DNA from: a virus
Length of the DNA: 25,348 nt
Strand: one strand, 5' to 3'
IMG/VR virus record: IMGVR_UViG_3300032267_000595
Location: 1 to 25,348 of that record
In this document: positions 11,803 to 18,356 of the stretch, piece after piece
Layout of the letters: every line of letters starts with the position of its first letter
How positions within the stretch are numbered: position 1 is the first letter of the stretch
Notes under the pieces: model-generated
What the model was told of the DNA's origin: nothing
Database searches by the model: none
Seen by the model: only the letters and a program-made list of their open reading frames with translations
Translations under genes and position numbers: made by a program

Positions 11803-11958
11803 ATGAGTAACCAAACCAAAGAGCGGCTGTGGATGGTGTTCTGGATTCTGTTCGCCATCGCAATGTTGCATGCCTGCCTCAACCCCACGGTGTCGTCAGA
11901 CCCACAAGATGACGACTGTGTTGAAATCCTGATGCCAACGGGGTATGAGTGCGCATGA
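11803..11958 (+). CDS. Small membrane-anchored protein (51 aa)
   Basis: ATG 11803 follows AAAGGAACGAT. A short charged head (MSNQTKER) precedes a hydrophobic segment (LWMVFWILFAIAMLHACLNP, about residues 9-28), then an acidic tail with two cysteines (DPQDDDCVEIL...YEC). It is probably a single-pass inner-membrane protein. The placement of C25 after the hydrophobic segment hints at, but does not meet, a lipobox. No lysis-protein identity can be claimed. It overlaps the HNH gene by 4 nt (ATGA). Confidence 0.65.
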   Translation: MSNQTKERLWMVFWILFAIAMLHACLNPTVSSDPQDDDCVEILMPTGYECA

Positions 11959-12446
11959 GCATGTGCCGAGGCCCAGTGTGTAATAACAAGGCAGTGGCTA
12001 AGGGCCTTTGCGCTAGTCATTACAAGCAGTTACAGCGTGATGGTGTGCTGCACGCTATTGAGAAGACACAACTTCCCGAGGACAAGTTCTGGAAGTTCAT
12101 TGACAAGCGAAGCAAGAAGTTCGATGGGGACGACTCACCCTGCTGGACGTGGACCGGCCCTGTTGATAAGGGGTATGGGCGCATGTACGTTGGAGGTAAG
12201 GCGTACCAAGTCCACCGCTGGTCATACGAACAGCACAAGCACGTGACACTCACCAAGGAGGAAACCCTTGACCACCTATGTCGTAATACCCTTTGCTGTA
12301 ACCCTGACCACTTGGAAAAGACTGCTCTGGCTGAGAACATCTCACGGCAGCATCTCTACTACTCATTGCAAGCAGAGATAACAAGACTACGAGACTTCCT
12401 CTGGGATATCGGTTACAACCCTGACACACTACAAAAAGAACTCTAG
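11955..12446 (+). CDS. HNH endonuclease (163 aa)
   Basis: The N terminus holds a zinc knuckle (C4, C9, C19, H22: CRGPVC...KGLCASHY). The nuclease core follows: CWTWTGPVDKGYG (63-75), VHRWSYE (86-92), DHLCRN (106-111) and CCNPDHLE (114-121). This is the typical phage HNH with paired cysteines and a terminal N-P-x-H. It makes double- or single-strand DNA cuts. It is either a free-standing homing endonuclease or a phage DNA-metabolism nuclease. ATG 11955 overlaps the preceding stop; GTG 11949 is an alternative. The last 25 residues are a helix (LQAEITRLRDFLWD) that may bind DNA. It lies just downstream of a terminator, as free-standing HNH insertions often do. Confidence 0.9.
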   Translation: MSMCRGPVCNNKAVAKGLCASHYKQLQRDGVLHAIEKTQLPEDKFWKFIDKRSKKFDGDDSPCWTWTGPVDKGYGRMYVGGKAYQVHRWSYEQHKHVTLTKEETLDHLCRNTLCCNPDHLEKTALAENISRQHLYYSLQAEITRLRDFLWDIGYNPDTLQKEL

Positions 12447-12454
12447 GAGCCACC

Positions 12455-12886
12455 ATGCAGACGTTTGTTCCCCACGGGCCGTTGTTCAGTGAAACGGCCA
12501 GAACACTTGATATGAAGAGATTAGGTAAGCAGCGAGTAGAGGTGTACCAAATCATCCGTGCTCTCACCGGAGAGCAGAAGGGGTGGTGGCACCACCCTGC
12601 CGTGAAGATGTGGGACGGTTACGAGTTGGCCCTGACGCTCTATGGAATCGCGATGTGTGACGAGTGGGTCAAGAGGGGTTACAAAGATTCCCTCAAACCC
12701 AAACTGACCGTGTACTTGAAGCAGTTTATGGACGACCAACAGACGGTGGACTTCCCCCGGTGGCTGTGGGACTCGGACGTAATCAAATCCCACCGGTCTA
12801 ACCTCATCCGCAAGTACGCAGACCATTACGGCCCGATGTGGCCTGATACCCCTAACGACCTTCCCTATGTGTGGCCGGTGGCGTGA
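12455..12886 (+). CDS. MSMEG_6728-family protein, pyrimidine-dimer DNA glycosylase-like (143 aa)
   Basis: The sequence has the signature of this actinobacterial family: MQTFVP, a helix with LDMKRLGKQRVEVYQIIRAL (18-37), then HHPAVKMWDGYELAL (46-60) and a conserved C-terminal helix pair (SDVIKSHRSNLIRKYADHYGPMWPD). The family is distantly related to T4 endonuclease V, which excises UV-induced pyrimidine dimers; the biochemical activity of MSMEG_6728-type members is less certain. ATG 12455 has TAGGAGCCACC upstream. It overlaps the following zinc-finger gene by 1 nt (TGATG). Confidence 0.85.
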   Translation: MQTFVPHGPLFSETARTLDMKRLGKQRVEVYQIIRALTGEQKGWWHHPAVKMWDGYELALTLYGIAMCDEWVKRGYKDSLKPKLTVYLKQFMDDQQTVDFPRWLWDSDVIKSHRSNLIRKYADHYGPMWPDTPNDLPYVWPVA

Positions 12887-13107
12887 TGACACTCAAGCAA
12901 GTATTCAGCGAAGAAACCCAGTGCCGAACCAAGGAAGGACATCTCAAGCGCACGTTCCATAGCAAGGCAGACGCCAAGCGCGCTGCAAAGCAAGCGCCCA
13001 CCGTAATGGGTGGTGGCAGTGGTAGAGGAATGATGGAAGCGTACAAGTGCCCGCACTGTGGGTTCTTCCACATCGGTCACGCACGACCCCGCTCAAGCGG
13101 TAAGTAA
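12886..13107 (+). CDS. Small Cys2-His2-type zinc-finger protein (73 aa)
   Basis: ATG 12886 overlaps the preceding stop by 1 nt. The C-terminal finger is Y-K-C55-P-H-C58-GFF-H62-IG-H65, a pattern very common in small phage proteins ('Y.CPHC..WHl'). The N-terminal 40 residues are basic and helical (HSKADAKRAAKQA). A nucleic-acid-binding role is likely. This is the last rightward gene; its 3' end overlaps the leftward deaminase gene by 15 nt. Confidence 0.75.
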   Translation: MTLKQVFSEETQCRTKEGHLKRTFHSKADAKRAAKQAPTVMGGGSGRGMMEAYKCPHCGFFHIGHARPRSSGK

Positions 13108-13488
13108 TAGTTGCCGTGCTCGTTGCTTGAGTAAGCCGTCAGGGGTAGTCCACACAACGGTGTGCACCCCATGCTTGTCAAGCAACGCCTGACACCTAGC
13201 GCACGGCTTAGCGCTACCAAGGTCACCCGACCTAGTGACCCGCGCCACATACAAGGTGGCTCCGTCAGAAAACCCTGCCTTACGGATAGCGACGGCCTCG
13301 GCATGGTATGAAACGCCAGACAGTTCTACCTGCGACGGGTCGTTACGGTAACGATTGAAGCCAACGCTCAGCAGGCTTCCCCCCTTGACGAGAACAGCCC
13401 CCACACGCCATTGTTCGTGGGGGGCCTGTTCTGCTTGGGTGATGGCTCGGTTGAGCCAACGGATATCAGAAGAGGAAATCGCCGCCAT
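13093..13488 (-). CDS. Cytidine/deoxycytidylate deaminase-family protein (131 aa)
   Basis: The zinc-site motifs are YHAEAVAI (H62, E64) and KPCARCQ (C96, C99), the HAE...PCxxC signature of the CDA/dCMP deaminase superfamily. The predicted core starts with WLNRAITQAEQAP, RVGAVLVKGG and SVGFNRYRND. It should deaminate a cytosine nucleotide, most likely supplying dUMP for thymidylate synthesis, though other CDA substrates are possible. ATG 13488 follows TTAAGGAGCAACTCGCAA on the minus strand. A longer in-frame start at 13569 would run through the WhiB gene and is rejected. It overlaps the WhiB gene by 23 nt at its 5' end and the rightward zinc-finger gene by 15 nt at its 3' end. Confidence 0.88.
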   Translation of the reverse strand: MAAISSSDIRWLNRAITQAEQAPHEQWRVGAVLVKGGSLLSVGFNRYRNDPSQVELSGVSYHAEAVAIRKAGFSDGATLYVARVTRSGDLGSAKPCARCQALLDKHGVHTVVWTTPDGLLKQRARQLLLTA

Positions 13489-13903
13489 TTGCGAGTTGCT
13501 CCTTAACCCACTCTTCGGTCTCCCCGATGATACGGGACAACGTGGCAACCGGGGTCTTGTCCTTCGCACGCCTCAGCGTGGCGTAGGCATCGGTCAGCCT
13601 GAACTTGGTGTGCTCTTCAGAGATGTTCTCAGAGGTGATGCTGCGCCGGTCGGTAGGAGACAATCCACCGTAAGTGCCCACCTTGATGAAGTTGTCGACA
13701 GCAAACTTGAGGCAGTCAAACCTAACGCTGCACTGCATGCAGAAGACCTTTGACTTGCCAGCGTTGATTACCGACAACGGCCCCTTCTCTGGAAAGAAGA
13801 CGTTTACATCCGTACCTCGGCAGGCTGCTACTTGCCGCCAAGCATCGTTACCCCATGACGCTAGTTGGGGGAGTTGGATGTATTCGTTCGTGTCAACCGA
13901 CAC
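13466..13903 (-). CDS. WhiB-family iron-sulfur transcription regulator, divergent (145 aa)
   Basis: Four cysteines, C28 (AACRG), C55, C58 (CMQC) and C64 (FDCLKFAV), match the WhiB [4Fe-4S]-binding set. The turn GTYGGLSPTDRRSI (76-89) corresponds to the WhiB G[VI]WGG turn plus basic DNA-contact region, with Trp replaced by Tyr. VFFPEKG (35-41) is also a family motif. A C-terminal extension of about 55 residues (KFRLTDAYATLRRAKDKTP...) is not part of the core. Phage WhiB proteins can bind sigma-factor domain 4 and alter host promoters. GTG 13903 has CTAAGGAGCCACA upstream. It follows the glycosyltransferase gene by 9 nt. Confidence 0.88.
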   Translation of the reverse strand: MSVDTNEYIQLPQLASWGNDAWRQVAACRGTDVNVFFPEKGPLSVINAGKSKVFCMQCSVRFDCLKFAVDNFIKVGTYGGLSPTDRRSITSENISEEHTKFRLTDAYATLRRAKDKTPVATLSRIIGETEEWVKEQLANGGDFLF

Positions 13904-13912
13904 TGTGGCTCC

Positions 13913-14992
13913 TTAGAGGTTAGAGATGATGTCAGCAAGCCGATTAGCACCGATAGGAAGGTCGTAGACAACGAGCCGTTCCCTGTTCAAAGCCGCCTCC
14001 TCATTCCGCACTTCTGCGGAGTAGAGAGACTTGAGGTGCTTGATCCAGTTCATGGGCCGCTTGGCTATCCTACCGATGCCGTCAGCGGCGAGGTCGATGT
14101 AGGAGTCAAGCGCTTGCGCCACAAATGGTATCCCCGCGGCGGCGTATTCCAAACCTTTGATCGAAGATTTTGCCCGATTGAACGGTGTGTCCTTGAGAGG
14201 GACGATACCTATATCCATAACCAAAAGAGATGGATAATCCTCTGCCCTTGAGAGGGGCAAAGTGGTCACCGCGTCGTAAGGCACCCCAATGCGTGACGCA
14301 AAGGATGGATATTGGATGTTGTTGCCGCTGTGATGAAGCCTTATCTCACCACTGTTGAACATAGGGCGCAGGATGCCCGCAACGGTTTCCAAGTCGCGGC
14401 TGCGGTGAGCAGTAGACCCAACCCACCCGACTACCGGAGGGCCATCATCGACATGCTTTCGGGGAGTGAAAGCCTTCAGATCGACAGTGTTAGTCGCTAC
14501 TACGATCTCCGCTTTCACCCATGGCCTAATGCGGTCAGCCAAGTAAGAAGTGCTAACCGTTACCAAATCTGATTTGCTCAATATGCCCTTGTAGTGGTTG
14601 ATGTTTTCATCAGGGTATTCCTTTGGGTGGTTAAACTTGAAGGCCATGTTCGTGGGATCGACACCCCAGTACCAGTCATCAATGTCGTTGATGATCTTCT
14701 GGCCGGTGGCACGGGCTTTGAGAATGTTCTCAGCCAAGCCCCGGTGAGTAAGCCGCTGCATGATGATGACATCAACCTCATGCTGGTTACCGTCTTTATC
14801 CATGATGATGAAATAGGAGCCGTTGAACGCCAGAAGCCCCACCTTTATGGTGAAGGGGAGCAACGGCAGGTACTTGCCTACGCGCGCCCATCCCGAACCA
14901 CCCCACACGTCGAAAGGTTGACCGTGGTCTCTGGGGTGCGTCCAGTCAGCCGACGCTACGCCTAACCTCAGAGTGCTTTGCGACGAACCCAT
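13913..14992 (-). CDS. GT-B fold glycosyltransferase (359 aa)
   Basis: The C-terminal domain shows the group-1 glycosyltransferase pattern: VVGWVGSTAHRSRDLETVAGIL (nucleotide-sugar-binding strand and helix), then SRAEDYPSLLVMDIGIVPLKD, then FNRAKSSIKGLEYAAAGIPFVA (donor-site E and 'K.lEyaAaG.P' motif). The N-terminal domain carries WGGSGWARVGKYLPLLP, like the acceptor-binding GG-loop. It should transfer a sugar from a nucleotide sugar to an unknown acceptor, such as phage DNA, a virion protein or host wall. ATG 14992 has TTCGGAGCATC upstream; the longer frame to 15109 overlaps the HTH gene and is rejected. It is flanked by an excisionase-like HTH gene and a WhiB gene. Confidence 0.85.
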   Translation of the reverse strand: MGSSQSTLRLGVASADWTHPRDHGQPFDVWGGSGWARVGKYLPLLPFTIKVGLLAFNGSYFIIMDKDGNQHEVDVIIMQRLTHRGLAENILKARATGQKIINDIDDWYWGVDPTNMAFKFNHPKEYPDENINHYKGILSKSDLVTVSTSYLADRIRPWVKAEIVVATNTVDLKAFTPRKHVDDGPPVVGWVGSTAHRSRDLETVAGILRPMFNSGEIRLHHSGNNIQYPSFASRIGVPYDAVTTLPLSRAEDYPSLLVMDIGIVPLKDTPFNRAKSSIKGLEYAAAGIPFVAQALDSYIDLAADGIGRIAKRPMNWIKHLKSLYSAEVRNEEAALNRERLVVYDLPIGANRLADIISNL

Positions 14993-15171
14993 GATGCTCC
15001 GAACTCCCGTATCTCGTTGAGATTCCACAGAGGGGTAGCCGCCAACTTGCCAATGGGCTGCGGGAAGTCTTTGCGGCGGCGAAGAGCGTGAATCTGCTGT
15101 TTGGGGCAACCTAGAGCGTGAGCGACCTCGGCTGTCCCACCTATGAGGGAAACGGGGATTGATGTATCCAT
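14968..15171 (-). CDS. Excisionase/AlpA-like small HTH protein (67 aa)
   Basis: ATG 15171 follows AAGGATAACC. The fold is a small winged HTH: LIGGTAEVAHALGCPKQQIHALRRRKDFPQP (residues 9-39, in two helices and a turn), with a 'DFP.P' and then PLWNLNEIREF, the usual wing and third helix of MerR/AlpA/Xis proteins. It may bind DNA as a regulator or as an excisionase; no integrase or attachment site is seen in this window. It overlaps the glycosyltransferase start by 25 nt. Confidence 0.8.
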   Translation of the reverse strand: MDTSIPVSLIGGTAEVAHALGCPKQQIHALRRRKDFPQPIGKLAATPLWNLNEIREFGASWVRRKAL

Positions 15172-15173
15172 GG

Positions 15174-15563
15174 TTATCCTTTTGTCAAGTCGTATACGAG
15201 GGATAGTAGATCATAAGGTTGTCCGCTCTTAGGTAGCGTGTCTACATCTGCATAGACATCATCCCAGTTAGGAGCGTCCCGACAACCTTGGCAGGTGCAT
15301 CCGAAGCGTTTGTACTCTATGGACCCATGCCGTAGGGTATGGGGCTTCTTACGGTCTTGTGGGGTAAACCCACCCCATAGTCCCCATACCTCATCGTTGC
15401 TTTCACAGTAGGCGAGGCACTCCTTCCACACGGGGCAGGCGTAGCACACGTACTTGCCGATGGCGTAGTAGTGGTTGGGCGACTGGGCGTCAAGAGGAGG
15501 AAAGAAGAAGTCGGGGTTGATACCCTTGCACAGTGCGTCTTCTAACCAGTCCATAGAGTGCAT
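15174..15563 (-). CDS. WhiB-family iron-sulfur transcription regulator (129 aa)
   Basis: The core is canonical: MDWLEDALC (C12), FFFPP, YVC40YAC43PVWKEC49LAYC, then GLWGGFTPQDRKK (61-73). A C-terminal HGS..Y..FGCTC..C segment (C89, C91, C94) is the extra Cys cluster seen in many phage WhiB proteins. It should bind a [4Fe-4S] cluster and modulate transcription via sigma factor. The start is uncertain: ATG 15563 has no clear ribosome site, and the usual WhiB start MDW would be ATG 15554. TATAAT sits at 15567-15562, so transcription could begin at about 15555 and give a leaderless message from 15554. The palindrome at 15570-15583 lies just upstream. Confidence 0.92.
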   Translation of the reverse strand: MHSMDWLEDALCKGINPDFFFPPLDAQSPNHYYAIGKYVCYACPVWKECLAYCESNDEVWGLWGGFTPQDRKKPHTLRHGSIEYKRFGCTCQGCRDAPNWDDVYADVDTLPKSGQPYDLLSLVYDLTKG

Positions 15564-15569
15564 TATAAA

Positions 15570-15583
15570 CTGACACCTGTCAG
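15570..15583. promoter_or_regulatory. CTGACA-CC-TGTCAG palindrome in the WhiB promoter region
   Basis: A perfect 6+2+6 dyad immediately upstream (on the minus strand) of TATAAT 15567-15562, in the position of a -10/-35 spacer. It also holds the stop (15582-15580) of the 44-aa gene. A CTGACACCT half-like copy occurs again near 15728-15738. An operator for autoregulation is a reasonable inference. Confidence 0.6.
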
Positions 15584-15714
15584 CGCTTGTGGATGCCCCG
15601 AGCGTAAGCACGGTCGTAGACCGCCTGATTGAACTTCATCATGAGAGTCACCGTGGCGATGCTGGCGAGGGTGCGGACTGCCTTATCAAACTTCTCTTGG
15701 TCTTTCGTGGTCAT
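15580..15714 (-). CDS. Small basic protein (44 aa)
   Basis: On the minus strand ATG 15714 opens a 44-codon frame (MTTKDQEKFDKAVRTLASIA...MMKFNQAVYDRAYARGIHKR) ending at 15580. It is helical and basic. It fits tightly between the two neighbouring genes (24 nt after the 476-aa gene stop, 16 nt before the WhiB start). The ribosome site is weak (GATGGTCAC). Probably real, function unknown. Confidence 0.55.
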   Translation of the reverse strand: MTTKDQEKFDKAVRTLASIATVTLMMKFNQAVYDRAYARGIHKR

Positions 15715-15738
15715 GTGACCATCATACACACAGAGGTG

Positions 15739-17169
15739 TCAGTCGTCAACATCAAGAATGTCCGAGATGAACTGGTCGGTACGGTTACCGTCAAGTCCAC
15801 CACCGGGTAGTTGCCGAGCAACGTCACCCGCTTTCTGACCGAAGAGTCGGGACAGCACACCACTGCTGCCTCGTGCTTCCACTTCCATGCGCAACACATC
15901 ACGTGTATCGCTGATGTTCTTGAACTTGTCGATAAGGCTGAACAACCTATCCATTTCAGACGATAGGGCTGGGTCAAGACCTTGGCCTTCAAGTTCTTCA
16001 GCGAACCTCGCGAATAGAACACGGCTTGCCTGCATCTCAATCATGGCCTGTAGAACAGCGTTGAGTTGGTCCTTCGTGCGTATCTCCACGGGGAGTCGGA
16101 AACCACAATCAGAATGTTCCTTGAAAGCAGGGCAACGGGCTGCTAGATAGCAACTATTACACTGCCTTAGAGGGTTCGACTGATACCGGATAACAGGGGT
16201 TTCCTCGGGGCCAATTTCGATGGATTCCCCTTGATCTGTAAGGGTTTTAGACCCGATGGAGGCTATGCGGTCTATACCCATAACCGGTAGCAACAGACGC
16301 TCTGAGTCGTGCCGCTTTCTTAGGGGGGTGATATCAATATTCGTACCCTTAGAATCCACCAAACCGCTGGTTTGTGAAATCCCTTCGATAGCAATTATTT
16401 GCTCATCATCAAGTGTAGAGAATTCACTCTCGTCGTCACCTTCGGAGGGGTCATAGGCCCCAACTGTGCGAGTCTCCCACTGCTGCCACGACTTGATAGC
16501 AAGTGTTCCAACAGCGGTCACGTTATCTTCCATGACCTCTTGAAAGTCCACGCCCAGACGGATGATGTCTGCGCGATGCTTGCGCCGGGAACTTTCCTTC
16601 TGCTGCGCTGGGTACCTACGGAGGCCGTGGCCATCCCATACCTGAGTTTCACCGTACCTTATGGCGCTAGTCCATGACCCAACTACTACCGCATCCCATG
16701 GTAAGGCTTCGATGATGTCGGGCTTGCTCGTAATCCCGACCAACTTGGCGTCCCAACGCTGCGATAGTGACCGTATCCGAGGAAGGGTCTTGGGTGTGAT
16801 GGCTTTATCTGATATGGCTGCTCGCCCATAACGCTGGCAAAGCCACGCCAGTCTTTCCAAGTCGTCGCCATCTGACCAGACCGGTACGTACTTGTCACCT
16901 AGAAACTCCCCATCGAAGTCGGGACGACCAATGATGACTGATAGGTCGTCAGCGTAAGTCCTAACGAAATCCCCATATCGGGATACGTCCTCATCTCCCT
17001 CTGATGTGTAGAGCAAAACTTCTGCATTGTTATACACATCAGGGATACTGAACTCTTTGGTCTTAGGTATCGCTAGGTGCGTAAGGTTTACACCTACGCG
17101 CTGGATACCGTTAGAGAGGAGAAGGTTACGGTGCGAACCCTTCTCGGCTCCGCCGAAGTACACCTTCAT
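15739..17169 (-). CDS. Conserved phage protein of unknown function with a four-Cys cluster (476 aa)
   Basis: ATG 17169 follows ATGGAGAGACTAG and lies directly after the previous stop. The N-terminal half (MKVYFGGAEKGSHRNLLLSN...) has alternating strands and helices consistent with a TIM-barrel or Rossmann-like fold, including WDAVVVGSWTSAIRYGETQVW. Near residues 340-360 is a cysteine cluster (CNSC..AARC...HSDC) of metal or Fe-S type. The C-terminal 110 residues are long helices (LNAVLQAMIEMQASRVLFARFAEELEG, in parts) followed by a Gly-rich tail. I recall similar proteins in actinobacteriophages, but no function is known to me. Links to terminase or tRNA-ribosyltransferase-like folds are guesses. 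A fold search would settle them. Confidence 0.85.
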   Translation of the reverse strand: MKVYFGGAEKGSHRNLLLSNGIQRVGVNLTHLAIPKTKEFSIPDVYNNAEVLLYTSEGDEDVSRYGDFVRTYADDLSVIIGRPDFDGEFLGDKYVPVWSDGDDLERLAWLCQRYGRAAISDKAITPKTLPRIRSLSQRWDAKLVGITSKPDIIEALPWDAVVVGSWTSAIRYGETQVWDGHGLRRYPAQQKESSRRKHRADIIRLGVDFQEVMEDNVTAVGTLAIKSWQQWETRTVGAYDPSEGDDESEFSTLDDEQIIAIEGISQTSGLVDSKGTNIDITPLRKRHDSERLLLPVMGIDRIASIGSKTLTDQGESIEIGPEETPVIRYQSNPLRQCNSCYLAARCPAFKEHSDCGFRLPVEIRTKDQLNAVLQAMIEMQASRVLFARFAEELEGQGLDPALSSEMDRLFSLIDKFKNISDTRDVLRMEVEARGSSGVLSRLFGQKAGDVARQLPGGGLDGNRTDQFISDILDVDD

Positions 17170-17640
17170 CTAGTCTCTCCATGTTCTCTCAGCGGCCTTT
17201 AGTGCCTGTGATTCCATCTCTTCTACGAGACTATCCCACTGACGAATCTCTTTGCCGCGGTCCCACTCTGGGCGCACAACGAACGGTACGGAGACAAGGA
17301 TGGTGGGGATACCAAGGGCAGTTGTCTCGGCGCAGGTCTTAGGGTCGGTGTCCACGTACCACTCCACCCTTCCGAACGCAGCACCCAAGAGTTGTATCTT
17401 CTGGGCCTTTAGATCAGGGTGAGGCTCGGTGATGCACTCAAAGAAGGATGCCTTGAACCCTTCGCGCTTCAGCCAGTCTGCGAAGTGTGAGCGGTCGTAC
17501 TCCTCGTTGGATATCACCGCGAGGCGTCCCATGTAGCGCTCAAACAACATAGCCCATATGGCTCGTCCTTCGGGCACGGGCTGCCGAGATCCTACGACAT
17601 CAGCACTCCGTGATAGAACTGATAGGTTGACAATAATCAT
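17170..17640 (-). CDS. HAD-like protein lacking the nucleophile motif (156 aa)
   Basis: The order of motifs fits the haloacid dehalogenase (HAD) fold: a first strand (MIIVNLSVLS), a second-motif strand LAVISNEE with Ser, a helix carrying Lys (LKAQKIQLLG) and the fourth motif WYVDTDPKTCAETTALGIPTILV. However, the first strand has N-L-S-V instead of D-x-D-G, so the phosphoryl-accepting aspartate is missing. It may be a non-catalytic or divergent member. ATG 17640 begins 1 nt after the previous stop; TTG 17664 is possible. The 5' region shows no strong ribosome site, so expression probably relies on coupling to the zinc-ribbon gene upstream. Confidence 0.65.
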   Translation of the reverse strand: MIIVNLSVLSRSADVVGSRQPVPEGRAIWAMLFERYMGRLAVISNEEYDRSHFADWLKREGFKASFFECITEPHPDLKAQKIQLLGAAFGRVEWYVDTDPKTCAETTALGIPTILVSVPFVVRPEWDRGKEIRQWDSLVEEMESQALKAAERTWRD

Positions 17641-17641
17641 G

Positions 17642-18097
17642 TCAGTCGTACATGCGCTTTGCAACTCGTGCGCGGTGAACTACATAGGCGCTGGCGGGGC
17701 AGTAGTGGCACAGGAACTGGCGGTGCTCCTTTGGTACCCCTATCGAACGGCCAATCGTCTTACTGTCGTCCTCGTAGTCAAGGCACATATCCTTGGGGCG
17801 GTTATGACGGTCAAAGCACCGCAGCGCTTCGACCTTGAGGTCATCGCGCAGTTCCCGAACGGCCCACTCGTTCTTAGCGAGTTCACTCTTGATCTTGGTC
17901 TCGTCACCTAGGGCTTCCCACGTCTTATCGTCACAACGCAGAATCAATGCGCGATGTGCGTCGGGGTCAGGATTATCTGCCTGCTGAAGGTGGCGGTTGC
18001 AGAGTTCGATGAGTTCCATGTCGTACTCAACGGGACCGTCGTAGTCCTTCATCTTGTACATGGTTGCGCATGATTTGCAGGTAAGCAGACGGGGCAT
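17642..18097 (-). CDS. Phage zinc-ribbon protein (151 aa)
   Basis: ATG 18097 follows ATAGGAGAACAAC. The N terminus has a CxxC knuckle (MPRLLTCKSCATMYK, C7/C10), and the C-terminal third has LCHYCPA plus an earlier C (DMCLDY), a possible second metal site. The middle (YDMELIELCNRHLQQADNPDPDAH...NEWAVRELRDDLKVEAL) is helical. Proteins of this make-up recur in actinobacterial phages as far as I recall. No established function. It is followed 1 nt later by the HAD-like gene. Confidence 0.8.
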   Translation of the reverse strand: MPRLLTCKSCATMYKMKDYDGPVEYDMELIELCNRHLQQADNPDPDAHRALILRCDDKTWEALGDETKIKSELAKNEWAVRELRDDLKVEALRCFDRHNRPKDMCLDYEDDSKTIGRSIGVPKEHRQFLCHYCPASAYVVHRARVAKRMYD

Positions 18098-18145
18098 GTT
18101 GTTCTCCTATGAGTCAACTTATGGTGACGTTATCTTATATGAAGG

Positions 18146-18343
18146 TCAGCAGTAACCGCAAGGGCACCCCGTAGGGTGCTCTGGGGTTGCAATGCTGTAC
18201 TGCATCTGCAATTCATCGGCGCGCTTGATGACATCCTTGAGTTCAACAACACCACCACGATTAGGGGTGAGGTGCTTGTACACGCCGTCCTTAGCGCCTT
18301 GCTTCATATCTGAGTTCATTGAACGTGAGTCGTTAACTGCCAT
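18146..18343 (-). CDS. Hypothetical small protein with Cys tail (65 aa)
   Basis: ATG 18343 follows AAAGGACTAATC; an upstream in-frame start at 18370 overlaps the previous gene and is rejected. The product is polar (MAVNDSRSMNSDMKQGAKDG...) with one helix (ELKDVIKRADELQMQYSIA) and ends in PTGCPCGYC, a three-cysteine tail that could bind metal. The downstream 48 nt contain no gene. Confidence 0.65.
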   Translation of the reverse strand: MAVNDSRSMNSDMKQGAKDGVYKHLTPNRGGVVELKDVIKRADELQMQYSIATPEHPTGCPCGYC

Positions 18344-18356
18344 GATTAGTCCTTTG

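Noticed and set aside
11163-12020. 285-aa minus-strand frame
   Set aside because: It spans the antisense of three plus-strand genes and the UUCG terminator; no motif or ribosome site.
13340-13355. GTTACGGTAAC as another palindrome site
   Set aside because: The half sites are inverted relative to TGTAAC-N-GTTACA (GTTAC first), so it is a different, probably chance, dyad in the deaminase gene.
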